In this document: one piece after another, positions 43,964 through 51,682 of the stretch
How the letters are laid out: each line of letters starts with the position of its first letter
Numbering within the stretch: the stretch's first letter is position 1
Source: Actinoplanes couchii
GTDB lineage: Bacteria > Actinomycetota > Actinomycetes > Mycobacteriales > Micromonosporaceae
Length of the DNA: 64,000 bases
NCBI RefSeq assembly: GCF_016862075.1
Contig: NZ_BOMG01000076.1
Coordinates: 58,033 to 122,032, forward strand
Direction of reading: 5' to 3'
Translations under genes and position numbers: made by a program
Notes under the pieces: generated by a model
What the model saw: only the letters and a program-made list of their open reading frames with translations
Databases searched by the model: none
What the model was told of the DNA's origin: nothing

Positions 43964-45094
43964 TCACGGTAGATCCAGGGGGTTGTGGCCGTGGATCCAG
44001 GCGACCGTTTCCGGGAGGGTGGTCAGGCGGGCGTTGCGGTCGGTGGTGGGGCGGCCCTCGGGGACCTGGAAACAGGCGGCGTTCGCTCGGGCGCCCAGCT
44101 GGATCTGGCGGGTCCGGGGCTTGCGGATCTGCTCGTAGCGGGCGAAATCCGGGAAGCACGCCGCCAGGACCGCCGCGTCCTCCAAGGCCTGGTTGGTGCC
44201 CTGGCCGGCGTGCGGGAGCATCGGGTGCGCGGCGTCGCCGAGCAGGGTCACCCGCGGTGTGCTCCAGCGGCGCAGCGGCTCGCGGTCGTAGAGTGCCCAC
44301 CGGCCCACCTCGGGGGCGGCGGCCAGCATCGCCGTCACCTGCGGGGTCCAGCCCTCGAACGCGGCGACGGCGGAAGCCGGATCGCTGCGGGTGTGCCAGG
44401 ATTCCTGCGTCCACTCGGTGCCGGGGACGTACGCCACGAAGTTGATCAGGGAGCCGTCCCGGACGGGGTAGGCGACCAGGTGGCGGTTCGGGCCGAGGAA
44501 GAACGTCAGGTCGAGCGTGTCGCCGCCGGGGATCCGATCCGTCGGCACCAGGCCCCGGTAGCAGGTCATCCGGGAGAACACCGGGGCCGTGTCGTCGTCG
44601 CGGACCGCCGAGTTCACGCCGTCGGCGCCGATCACCACGTCGGCGTCGATGGTCCTGCCGTTGCTGAACGTCATCCGTACCGCATCGGGGGTCTCCTCGA
44701 CCGTGGTGCAGTGGTGGTTCAGTTGCGGGGTGCCGTCGAAGGCCGCCAGCAGGACGTGGTGGAAGTCGGCCCGGTGGATGCCGAGGAACGGGCCGCCGAA
44801 ACGCTCCTCGTACCAGTCGCCCATCGGATGCTGACAGAAGATCTCACCGGTGCGCCAGTGGTGGAACTCGATGCGCCGCAGGTTCGCCGAGACTGATCGG
44901 ATCCGGTCGCCGAGGCCCAGGGAGGCCAGGATGCGGAAGCCGTTCGCGCCGAGCGAGACCCCGGCGCCGATCTCGGCCAGGGTGGTGGCGCGTTCGTAGA
45001 CCTGAACCGGAACGTTCCCGGCCCGGAGGGCGATGGCGGCGGTGAGCCCGCCGATTCCCGAACCGATGACGGCTGCGCGCACGGGCTGCTCCAC
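43964..45094 (-). CDS. FAD-dependent aromatic monooxygenase
   Basis: The product of about 376 residues starts with a dinucleotide fold (AAVIGSGIGGLTAAIALRAG), has the DG-type motif ADVVIGADGVNSAVR and the FAD-binding GDAAHPMLPHAGQGTNQALE. This is the single-component flavoprotein hydroxylase layout of salicylate or 6-hydroxynicotinate monooxygenases. The start is uncertain: GTG 45094 is used; GTG 45082 and GTG 45124 also fit. It runs into a frameshifted small gene. Confidence 0.85.
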   Translation of the reverse strand: MEQPVRAAVIGSGIGGLTAAIALRAGNVPVQVYERATTLAEIGAGVSLGANGFRILASLGLGDRIRSVSANLRRIEFHHWRTGEIFCQHPMGDWYEERFGGPFLGIHRADFHHVLLAAFDGTPQLNHHCTTVEETPDAVRMTFSNGRTIDADVVIGADGVNSAVRDDDTAPVFSRMTCYRGLVPTDRIPGGDTLDLTFFLGPNRHLVAYPVRDGSLINFVAYVPGTEWTQESWHTRSDPASAVAAFEGWTPQVTAMLAAAPEVGRWALYDREPLRRWSTPRVTLLGDAAHPMLPHAGQGTNQALEDAAVLAACFPDFARYEQIRKPRTRQIQLGARANAACFQVPEGRPTTDRNARLTTLPETVAWIHGHNPLDLP

Positions 45095-45170
45095 TCGGTG
45101 ATCGTCATCGATACCTAACCACACGGCGGCCGTGCCCGGCGGTCCCCGAGGGCGGTATGCTCATAAAACT

Positions 45171-46331
45171 GTGCAAAACGGGCCGATAAGACTGCTGGGG
45201 ACCGGGCCGCGCGCCGCGGCCCGGCAGGCCGGTGTGCTGCTCACCGTGGCGGGGCTGCTGGCGCTGCTCGGGATCCTGAACGATCCCGGACACTCCGACC
45301 GGCTGCTGCTCGTCGCCCTCTGCGACGCGGCGCTGGCCCTGATCACGCTGCTGGTGCCGTGGGAGCGGCTGCACCCGAACTCGCCCGCCGTCGCCGGGAT
45401 CGGGGCGTTCGGCGTGCTCGGGCTCTCCACCTGGTCGTTCGGTGGGATCGCGACGGGCACCGGGCCGTTCCTGGTGCTGCTGTACGCCTGGGCGGCCCTG
45501 CACTTCCCGCGCTGGATCCTGGGCGCCTACGCGGTGCCGGCCACCGTCGCCTACCTGGTGCCGCTGATCATCACCGGTCAGTCGCCGATCGTGCTCGGCA
45601 GCGCCTTCATCCTGCTGCCGGCCGCCCTGGCGATCGCCTTCCTGATCGAGGCGCACGCCCGCCACCTGCGCGACGACCGGCGGCGGCTGGCCCGGATCGA
45701 GCAGTGGCGGACCGCGATGATCAACACCTTGGCCCATGACGTACGGGCGCCGCTGAGCACCGTCCGCGTCGTCCTCGAGGAGTTACGGGAGACCGCGACC
45801 GGTCAGCAGGCGCGGATGCTCGACGCCGGGTTGCGTCAGACGGCGCGGATCGCCCGGCTCGCCGACGGGCTGCTCGACGTGCACCGCATCGACAGTTCCG
45901 GCGAGCTCAAGCTGGACCGCGCCCACCATCCGGCGCACGCCCTGGTCAAGGACGCGCTGTCGTACGTGCGGGACGACGCCGACGTACGCGCGGAAGTGGA
46001 CCTTGATCTGAGGATTTTCGTCGACAAGCAGCGTTTCGAGCAGATCCTGTTGAATCTGATCACCAACGCCCTGCGGTACGGGAAAGCCCCGGTGATCGTG
46101 CGTGTGGTCCGGGACGGGGCGTTCGACCGGCTCGAGGTCCGCGACCACGGCCCCGGCATCCCGGAGACGTTGCGCCCCCGCCTGTTCGGCCAGTTCGCCG
46201 CCGAAGGTGCGCAGGGTGTGGGGCTCGGCCTGTGGATCGTGCGCCAGTTCGCCGCCGCCCACGGTGGTCAGGCCTCCGCCGAGGCCCGCGACCCGGGTGT
46301 GGCGATGGTCGTCACGTTTCCCGTGGTGTGA
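45171..46331 (+). CDS. Orphan sensor histidine kinase
   Basis: The product is 386 residues from GTG 45171 (GTG 45132 is an alternative). Five or six membrane helices occupy about residues 15-165 without a large outer domain. Then come NTLAHDVRAPLSTVRVVLEE (His), NLITNALRYGKAP, DHGPGIP and GVGLGLWIVRQF. No response regulator gene is beside it; the orphan OmpR-type regulator at 58196 is one candidate, but this is only a guess. Confidence 0.88.
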   Translation: MQNGPIRLLGTGPRAAARQAGVLLTVAGLLALLGILNDPGHSDRLLLVALCDAALALITLLVPWERLHPNSPAVAGIGAFGVLGLSTWSFGGIATGTGPFLVLLYAWAALHFPRWILGAYAVPATVAYLVPLIITGQSPIVLGSAFILLPAALAIAFLIEAHARHLRDDRRRLARIEQWRTAMINTLAHDVRAPLSTVRVVLEELRETATGQQARMLDAGLRQTARIARLADGLLDVHRIDSSGELKLDRAHHPAHALVKDALSYVRDDADVRAEVDLDLRIFVDKQRFEQILLNLITNALRYGKAPVIVRVVRDGAFDRLEVRDHGPGIPETLRPRLFGQFAAEGAQGVGLGLWIVRQFAAAHGGQASAEARDPGVAMVVTFPVV

Positions 46332-46968
46332 TCGGGCGGTCCCAGCCGGCCGGAAGATCGAGGGGCAGTGGACCCCACGACGGGTCCGGGACGAAGTCGC
46401 ACCACGTGCCGTCGAACGGGAACACCCCCGCCTCCACCAGCGCCACCACGTCCTGACCGGCCCGCCGGACCCGTTTCTCGTCGTCGACCCAGTACGACTC
46501 GGGCATCGTCAGCCGGGTCACGAAGTCGTCCTCGTCCTTCCAGCGCCACGACCGGTCCGGCTCGATCACCACGTCCAGATCCCAGTCGACCGTGTCGATC
46601 CCGGCCAGCTCGTCGTCCTGCCAGACGATCGACGGCGCCTCCAGATTGCCGTACCAGCGATAGAAATGTCCTTCCGGGGTGAAGAACCAACGGATCGCGA
46701 AGTCCTGCTCCCGGGACTGCAGGCTGAGCATGCCGTGACCGATCGTGTACGGCGCAGGCACCCGCCGGGCCGACGACCACTCCGGCAGCGGCGTCGCGGC
46801 CAGCCCGCGCCCGTCCGGCATGTCGAAATGCCAGCCCCGCGTGCCGGCCGGAACCCACAACAGCACCGCGTCGCCCCGGTCCTCGACCACCCGCAGCGGG
46901 CAGACCAGCCCCAGCCGATCCCGTTGGACGTGCCGGAGATGGACGATCTGACCTGTGCTGAACGGCAT
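46312..46968 (-). CDS. DUF402 family protein
   Basis: The 218-residue protein shows the DUF402 pattern: FSTGQIVHLRHV, LLWVPAGTRGWHF, FYRWYGNLEAPSIVWQ, then DTVDWDLDVVIEPDRSWRWK and DEDDF. Studied relatives hydrolyse nucleoside di- and triphosphates using the acidic residues of this last segment. The 3' end overlaps the converging kinase gene by 20 bp. Confidence 0.8.
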   Translation of the reverse strand: MPFSTGQIVHLRHVQRDRLGLVCPLRVVEDRGDAVLLWVPAGTRGWHFDMPDGRGLAATPLPEWSSARRVPAPYTIGHGMLSLQSREQDFAIRWFFTPEGHFYRWYGNLEAPSIVWQDDELAGIDTVDWDLDVVIEPDRSWRWKDEDDFVTRLTMPESYWVDDEKRVRRAGQDVVALVEAGVFPFDGTWCDFVPDPSWGPLPLDLPAGWDRPITPRET

Positions 46969-47031
46969 CCGGTCAGATTATCGGCACGACCGGGGTTCGA
47001 CGGCGTCTGACGAACGTCTTACGCTGGGGGA

Positions 47032-47307
47032 GTGGGTTATGAATGGCTGACGGAGGCGCTGGCGCGGCTGCGCGACATCGAGTCGCAGGAGGTCACCCAG
47101 GTGCTCTCGGCGGAGCGGCGACTGCCGCTGGCCGCGGAGAGCGCCGGAGTGCACTTCCTGACGATCAGTGGTCGCACCGGGACCGGGCGTCCGCTCGTCG
47201 TGGCTGTTCGGCTTCTCGGCGGGCACCGGCAGCAGATCATCGGTGCCCGTGAGATGACCCCGGAGGAACTGGTGCGGTTCAAGACCTGGGAGGCGGACGC
47301 GTCATGA
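47032..47307 (+). CDS. Small protein, toxin-like partner of a CopG-like protein
   Basis: GTG 47032 follows TGGGGG. The 91-residue protein has VHFLTISGRTGTGRPLVVAV then QQIIGAREMTPEELVRF, which is like the end of BrnT-type RNase toxins (strand, IIgAR, helix). Its stop overlaps the next start by 4 bases, and the next product has a ribbon-helix-helix motif, the common order toxin then antitoxin of brnTA. The match is weak and no catalytic set can be confirmed. Confidence 0.55.
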   Translation: MGYEWLTEALARLRDIESQEVTQVLSAERRLPLAAESAGVHFLTISGRTGTGRPLVVAVRLLGGHRQQIIGAREMTPEELVRFKTWEADAS

Positions 47308-47627
47308 GTTCTCACTATTCGGACGACCAGATCTCGGCGGCGTCGGCGGCGTTCGCCGCCGGGGACGTCATCTATCACGAGGCGGTCGCCATGCAGGCCC
47401 CGCCGGCGCCGGAGGCCGAGCCGATGGTGCCGCTCGGCATCCGGGTGCCGCCGATGCTCGCCCAGCGGATCCGGGCCGCCGCCGATCAGGCCGGTGTGCC
47501 CTACTCCCAGCTCGTCCGGGAGTGGATCGAGCTGGGGCTGACCGAGATGGCCGGTGACCTGACCGTGTCGGTGGCGGTGCTGCGGCGGGCGATAGCGCAC
47601 GCGGCTCAGACCGGTCACGCCGCCTGA
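47304..47627 (+). CDS. Ribbon-helix-helix (CopG-like) protein, probable antitoxin
   Basis: The 107-residue protein has MVPLGIRVPPMLAQRIRAAA followed by QAGVPYSQLVREWIELGL, the strand-helix-helix of CopG/MetJ regulators, preceded by an acidic/aromatic N-terminal part that may wrap the partner. It would repress its own operon and bind the protein encoded just upstream. Confidence 0.6.
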   Translation: MSSHYSDDQISAASAAFAAGDVIYHEAVAMQAPPAPEAEPMVPLGIRVPPMLAQRIRAAADQAGVPYSQLVREWIELGLTEMAGDLTVSVAVLRRAIAHAAQTGHAA

Positions 47628-47648
47628 CTCTTCCTACGTCGAGAGCTC

Positions 47649-48176
47649 CTACTTCAAGCGTTCCAGTACGACCTTCGCGACTGCCTTCGCGTCGGTCAGA
47701 TTGCCGGACTCGGGGTCGGCTCCGCGGGAGTAGACGTCGAGCTGGGTCGTGCCCTGCAGCACGTAGAGGTGCCCGGTCGCCCAGAAGGCGTCCTCACCGA
47801 TGCCGTCGACCCGCTCCGCGTCGGCGGTCCGCACCTGGAAGTCCGCCGGGGTGGACTCGGCCAGGAAGATCGCCAGCTGGCCGCCGGACTGCTGCCACTG
47901 GCAGAAACGGGCGCCCTCCGCGCCGCCGTCCTCGTCGATCTGGGTCACCTCGCGGGAGGTCAGTCCGGTGACCTCGGCCTTGGTCAGCAGGGTGCACGGG
48001 TCGGGGATGTCGGTTCCGGTCGTCCCGCCGGTGGTCTCCGCGGGCGACGTCGCCGGGGTCGGGGACGCGCCGGCCAGGTCCGGGGCGCTTCCGGCGGCGG
48101 CGTCGCCGAGAGCCCCGCATCCGCTGGTCAGAGCGACGGCGACGACGGCGGTCAGGGCGGCGAGGCGGTGCTTCAT
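47649..48176 (-). CDS. DUF3558 lipoprotein
   Basis: ATG 48176 follows GGAGAAACC. The signal ends in the lipobox ALTSGC. The mature part has a Thr/Pro/Ala linker and the DUF3558 core (PCTLLTKAEVTGLTSREVTQ, ARFCQWQQSGGQLAIFLAES) with the conserved Cys pair. Such lipoproteins are actinomycete-specific and of unknown role. 175 residues. Confidence 0.8.
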   Translation of the reverse strand: MKHRLAALTAVVAVALTSGCGALGDAAAGSAPDLAGASPTPATSPAETTGGTTGTDIPDPCTLLTKAEVTGLTSREVTQIDEDGGAEGARFCQWQQSGGQLAIFLAESTPADFQVRTADAERVDGIGEDAFWATGHLYVLQGTTQLDVYSRGADPESGNLTDAKAVAKVVLERLK

Positions 48177-48189
48177 CAGGTTTCTCCTC

Positions 48190-48256
48190 CGGCGGAAGCG
48201 GCTGTGAGTCGGGCGGAAGCAGCTGTGGGTCTGGCGGAAGCGGCTGTGGGTCAGAG
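48190..48256. repeat. About 22-bp tandem repeat, three copies
   Basis: Three copies of GGCGGAAGC(G/A)GCTGTG followed by GGTC or AGTC lie just upstream of the DUF3558 gene, between it and the end of the SARP gene. Confidence 0.75.
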
Positions 48257-48297
48257 GATGCGGCCCGCCGCCAAAGAAACCCCAAAGGCGTCCGTCT

Positions 48298-50934
48298 TCA
48301 GTCGCCGAGCAGCGAGTCAACCGCCTCTGCCAGGGACAACTCGGCGGCCTCGCGGTAGACACGGGCCACTCCGGTGGCACCCAGCACCGATCGTGACGTC
48401 GCCTCGGCGGCCTCCTTGTCGGCGATCTCGTCGGGCGTGAAACTCGGCGCACCCAGCGCGGACCGCTCACGCTCGGCGACCGCCAGCAGCCGGAGCCCGC
48501 CCGCCGCGTCGCCGGCCAGCACGTCCAGCTGCGCCAGCCCCTCGACGGCGTCGAGCTGCCCCTCGGTCAGACCCAGCTCGGTGTAGATCGCCAGCGCCGC
48601 CCGCATCGCCGTCCGTGACTCCGCCGGGAACCCGCGGCGACGGTCCGTGGTCGACAGGTTCGACAGGGCGGCCGCCTCACCACGCCGGTCGCCGAGCGCG
48701 CGGAACCCGTCCAGCGCCCGCCGGAACAGTGGCTCCGCCTCATCCAGGCGATTCATGCAGCGCAGTGTCCCGGCGGTGTTGTTGGACGCGGCGGCGATCA
48801 TCCGCGCGTCGGACGCCTCCTCGGCCGCCCGGATCGCCGCGTGACCGAACTCCAGTGACGCCGGGTAGTCCTCCTGAGCCTGCGCGGTGATCAACAGGTT
48901 GTTCAGGGCGGCGAGGACACCGGGCCGCTCGTCCAGCGCGCGGAAGACCGTCAGGGACTCCTCGCCGGCGCGGCGGGCCTCGGCGAGGTCACCCGAATTG
49001 CGGGCCAGCGCCGCTGCCGCCCGTAACGCCTTGCCGCGCAGCAGCGTCGGTTCCGCGCCGGCCCGGAGCGCCCGGTCCAGCCACCCACGGCCCTCGATCA
49101 TCCGGCCGGCGACCCACCAGTACCACCACATTCCGGTCGCCAGCGACAGCCCCCGGGCCGGATCGCCGTGCCGCAACGACCAGTCGATCGCCGCCACGAT
49201 GGTGTCGTGATCAGCGGCGATGCCGGTCAGCCAGGTCTGGTGCGCGGGGCCGTCCATCGGTGGCGGCACCGCGAGGCGACGATCCAGAAGATCAACCAGC
49301 CTGCGGTACGCCAGGGCCCGCTCGTCGTCGTCCAGGCGCTCGCGGGCGTACGCGCGGATCGTCTCGATCAGCCGATAGCGGCCGTCCCGCCATTCGACCA
49401 TCGACCGGTCCACCAGCTGGGACAGCGGGTCGAGCGGATCATCGTGGTAGACGGCCTCAGCGGCCGGGAGGTCAAAACCGCCGGCGAACACACCCAGCAT
49501 CCGCAGCAGCCTCTGCTGGGGCAGATCGAGCAGGTCGTACCCCCAGTCGATCGCCGCCCGCATCGTCCGATGCCGATGCGCCGGGCCGATCCGGGAGCCG
49601 GTCAGCAGATCCAGCCGCCGGTCCAGCCGGGACATGATCTCGCTCAGCGGCAGCGCCCGCAGCCGCGCCGCGGCCAGCTCGATCGCCAGCGGCAGCCCGT
49701 CCAGACGGCGGCACAACTCGGCGGCCACCACCTGCTCCGCGGGCCCGAGACCGGCGCCACCACGGGCCGCCGCGACCCGGTCGGACAGCAGCCGGACCGC
49801 GTCGGAACCGCTCCCCGGGGACGTCGTCATCCCACCGAGTGGGACGACCACCTCGCCGGGCAGGCCGAGCGGCTCCCGGCTGGTCGCCACCACCCGGATG
49901 TTGCGGCCGGTGAGCGCGTGCGCCAGCGCGGCGGCCCGCTCGATCAGATGCTCGCAGTTGTCCAGAACGATCAGGACACGCCCGGTCAGCTGGGCGAAAA
50001 CGGTCTCGGTGATCGGCCGTTTCGGCTCCTCGCGGATGTCGGCGGCCGCCGCCAGCCGAGACTCCAGGGGGCCGTCCCGGTGCTCGGCCAACTCGACCAC
50101 ATGGATCGCGTCGTAGTCGGCGGCGATCTCCCGGATCAGCTCCATGGTGATCCGGGTCTTGCCCGCGCCGCCCGGGCCCACCACGGTGAGCAGCAGGTTC
50201 GTTCCTAGCAGGGTGCTCAGGTGGTCCAGTTCGGTGCGGCGGCCGATGAACCGGCCCCGCTGGGCCGCCACGGTGCGGATCTGCGGATCCAAGGCCGGAT
50301 CCTGTCGGCGGATGGCTGCGGCGAGCGCCTCCGACTCACCGCCCGGCCGGGCGTCCAGGTCTTTCAAAGCTGCGGCCGTACGATCGAAAACGGCCAGCGC
50401 CTCGCCCGAGCGGCCGGTCCGGTGCAGGGTCAGCATCAGGGCCCGGGTCAGCGCCTCGTTCGTCGGCTCCTCGGCCAGCCAACCTGCCAGCTCGGCGGTG
50501 TCGCTGTGGTGCTGCGCCGCCTTCAGCCGGGCACTCCACCGCAGCTCCTTCAGCCGGGCCCGGTCGGCGGCGACCATCGTCCCGGGCGGCACACCGTCGT
50601 AGGGATCGCCCCGCCACGTCTCGAGCCGGCCGTCCGCCTCGAACTCGGCCGCGTCGAACTCCGCACCCGTCAGATCCAGCCGATAGCCGCCCGGTGTCGT
50701 CCGAAGGCGATCACCGACGACCTTGCGCAGCGCGGACACGTGCATCTGCAGCGTGGCGGCCGCCGTCGACGGGGCGCCGTCCGGCCACACTTCGCTGAGC
50801 AGCCGTTCCACCGTGACCGGCCGGCCGCGGGCGGCGAGGAGCACGGCCAGCAGAGCCCGCGGTTTCGGCGGCAGCGCCACCTCGCCGGCGTCGGCGCACA
50901 CCCGGACCGGCCCCAGCACCTCGAACCGCAGCAC
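48298..50934 (-). CDS. SARP-type regulator with NB-ARC and TPR domains (AfsR-like)
   Basis: The 878-residue product has a winged-helix DNA-binding domain (1-95: LLAVLLAARGRPVTVERLLS, ATLQMHVSALRKVVGD), a bacterial transcriptional activation domain (95-235), an NTPase part with Walker A VVGPGGAGKTR and Walker B VLIVLDNCEH, and TPR-like helices from about 590 (EPTLLRGKALRAAAALARNS). AfsR/SARP proteins activate promoters at direct repeats placed 8 bp before the -10 box, usually for secondary metabolism. The start GTG 50934 is supported by the conserved first strand (FEVLGPVRV). No obvious target is adjacent; the P450 promoter at 58883 is a candidate. Confidence 0.88.
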   Translation of the reverse strand: MLRFEVLGPVRVCADAGEVALPPKPRALLAVLLAARGRPVTVERLLSEVWPDGAPSTAAATLQMHVSALRKVVGDRLRTTPGGYRLDLTGAEFDAAEFEADGRLETWRGDPYDGVPPGTMVAADRARLKELRWSARLKAAQHHSDTAELAGWLAEEPTNEALTRALMLTLHRTGRSGEALAVFDRTAAALKDLDARPGGESEALAAAIRRQDPALDPQIRTVAAQRGRFIGRRTELDHLSTLLGTNLLLTVVGPGGAGKTRITMELIREIAADYDAIHVVELAEHRDGPLESRLAAAADIREEPKRPITETVFAQLTGRVLIVLDNCEHLIERAAALAHALTGRNIRVVATSREPLGLPGEVVVPLGGMTTSPGSGSDAVRLLSDRVAAARGGAGLGPAEQVVAAELCRRLDGLPLAIELAAARLRALPLSEIMSRLDRRLDLLTGSRIGPAHRHRTMRAAIDWGYDLLDLPQQRLLRMLGVFAGGFDLPAAEAVYHDDPLDPLSQLVDRSMVEWRDGRYRLIETIRAYARERLDDDERALAYRRLVDLLDRRLAVPPPMDGPAHQTWLTGIAADHDTIVAAIDWSLRHGDPARGLSLATGMWWYWWVAGRMIEGRGWLDRALRAGAEPTLLRGKALRAAAALARNSGDLAEARRAGEESLTVFRALDERPGVLAALNNLLITAQAQEDYPASLEFGHAAIRAAEEASDARMIAAASNNTAGTLRCMNRLDEAEPLFRRALDGFRALGDRRGEAAALSNLSTTDRRRGFPAESRTAMRAALAIYTELGLTEGQLDAVEGLAQLDVLAGDAAGGLRLLAVAERERSALGAPSFTPDEIADKEAAEATSRSVLGATGVARVYREAAELSLAEAVDSLLGD

Positions 50935-50999
50935 CCCCCGATGCTAGGCCCGTTCTGAATGCGGCCGGGGCTGCGGTGTAGCCGAATCTCCTCACAGGT

Positions 51000-51290
51000 C
51001 TAGATCGTGACCTGGTAGATCTCCGTCCGCGCGACGGCCGCGTCCCGCTGATCCGCGAGGGCGAGACGGCGTTTGTCGGCCATGTATCCGTCGTATCCGG
51101 TCTGCCCGTCGAATTCGATCATCTGGATCTCGGCCGGGGAGCCCTCGGCGGCGCCGGGGAGGGTGCGGGCGCGCTGCAGAAGCCGCCCGTCGTGCTCGGC
51201 GAGAAGCGCGAGGACGGCGTCTTCGTAGTCGGCGAGAGCTTCCTCCTGTCGATCCCGAGCCCACAACAACACACAGAGTTGAATAGCCAC
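51000..51290 (-). CDS. DUF1330-like small protein
   Basis: The 96-residue protein ends YMADKRRLALADQRDAAVAR then TEIYQVTI, as in DUF1330/ferredoxin-like fold proteins; the N-terminal strand (IQLCVLLWARD) and helix fit too. It is a probable dimeric alpha-beta barrel with no clear catalytic residues. Single gene, probable start ATG 51290. Confidence 0.65.
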   Translation of the reverse strand: MAIQLCVLLWARDRQEEALADYEDAVLALLAEHDGRLLQRARTLPGAAEGSPAEIQMIEFDGQTGYDGYMADKRRLALADQRDAAVARTEIYQVTI

Positions 51291-51407
51291 CCGCCATTCA
51301 TACCGGCAACTCCACCGCGGGCGAGACGCGAGGTGGATACACCGCGTTGCTGCGAAAGAGGGAGCCGATGGCGGGCGGTGGGTGGCGGGCGGCGGGCGGC
51401 GGGTGGC

Positions 51408-51515
51408 GCGGGCTTGCGTGCGGGAGGTGAGGGCGGCGGGCGGCGGGAGGTGCGGGCTTGCGTGCGGGAGGTGAGGGCGGCGGGCGGCGGGAGGTGCGGG
51501 CTTGCGTGCGGGCGA
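51408..51515. repeat. 44-bp tandem repeat, two and a half copies
   Basis: Exact 44-bp units begin at 51408, 51452 and 51496 (third partial), each starting GCGGGCTTGCGTGCGGGAGG. G/C-only triplet repeats lead into the block from 51370. No gene is seen in 51291-51682. Confidence 0.9.
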
Positions 51516-51682
51516 GGCGGGCGAAGTGGGTGGGAACGGGCGAACGGGGCCTTTGCCGGGCGTACCGGCAAGCGGGGGTTCGGGTTCCGGTTTTTGTCGG
51601 ACCCTGGCTATAGCGTGCGTGGCACCTCGGCGGCTGTGGTCGCCGGCAGGGTCGTATCGGCGTGGGCGGATGAGGGCTGGGC

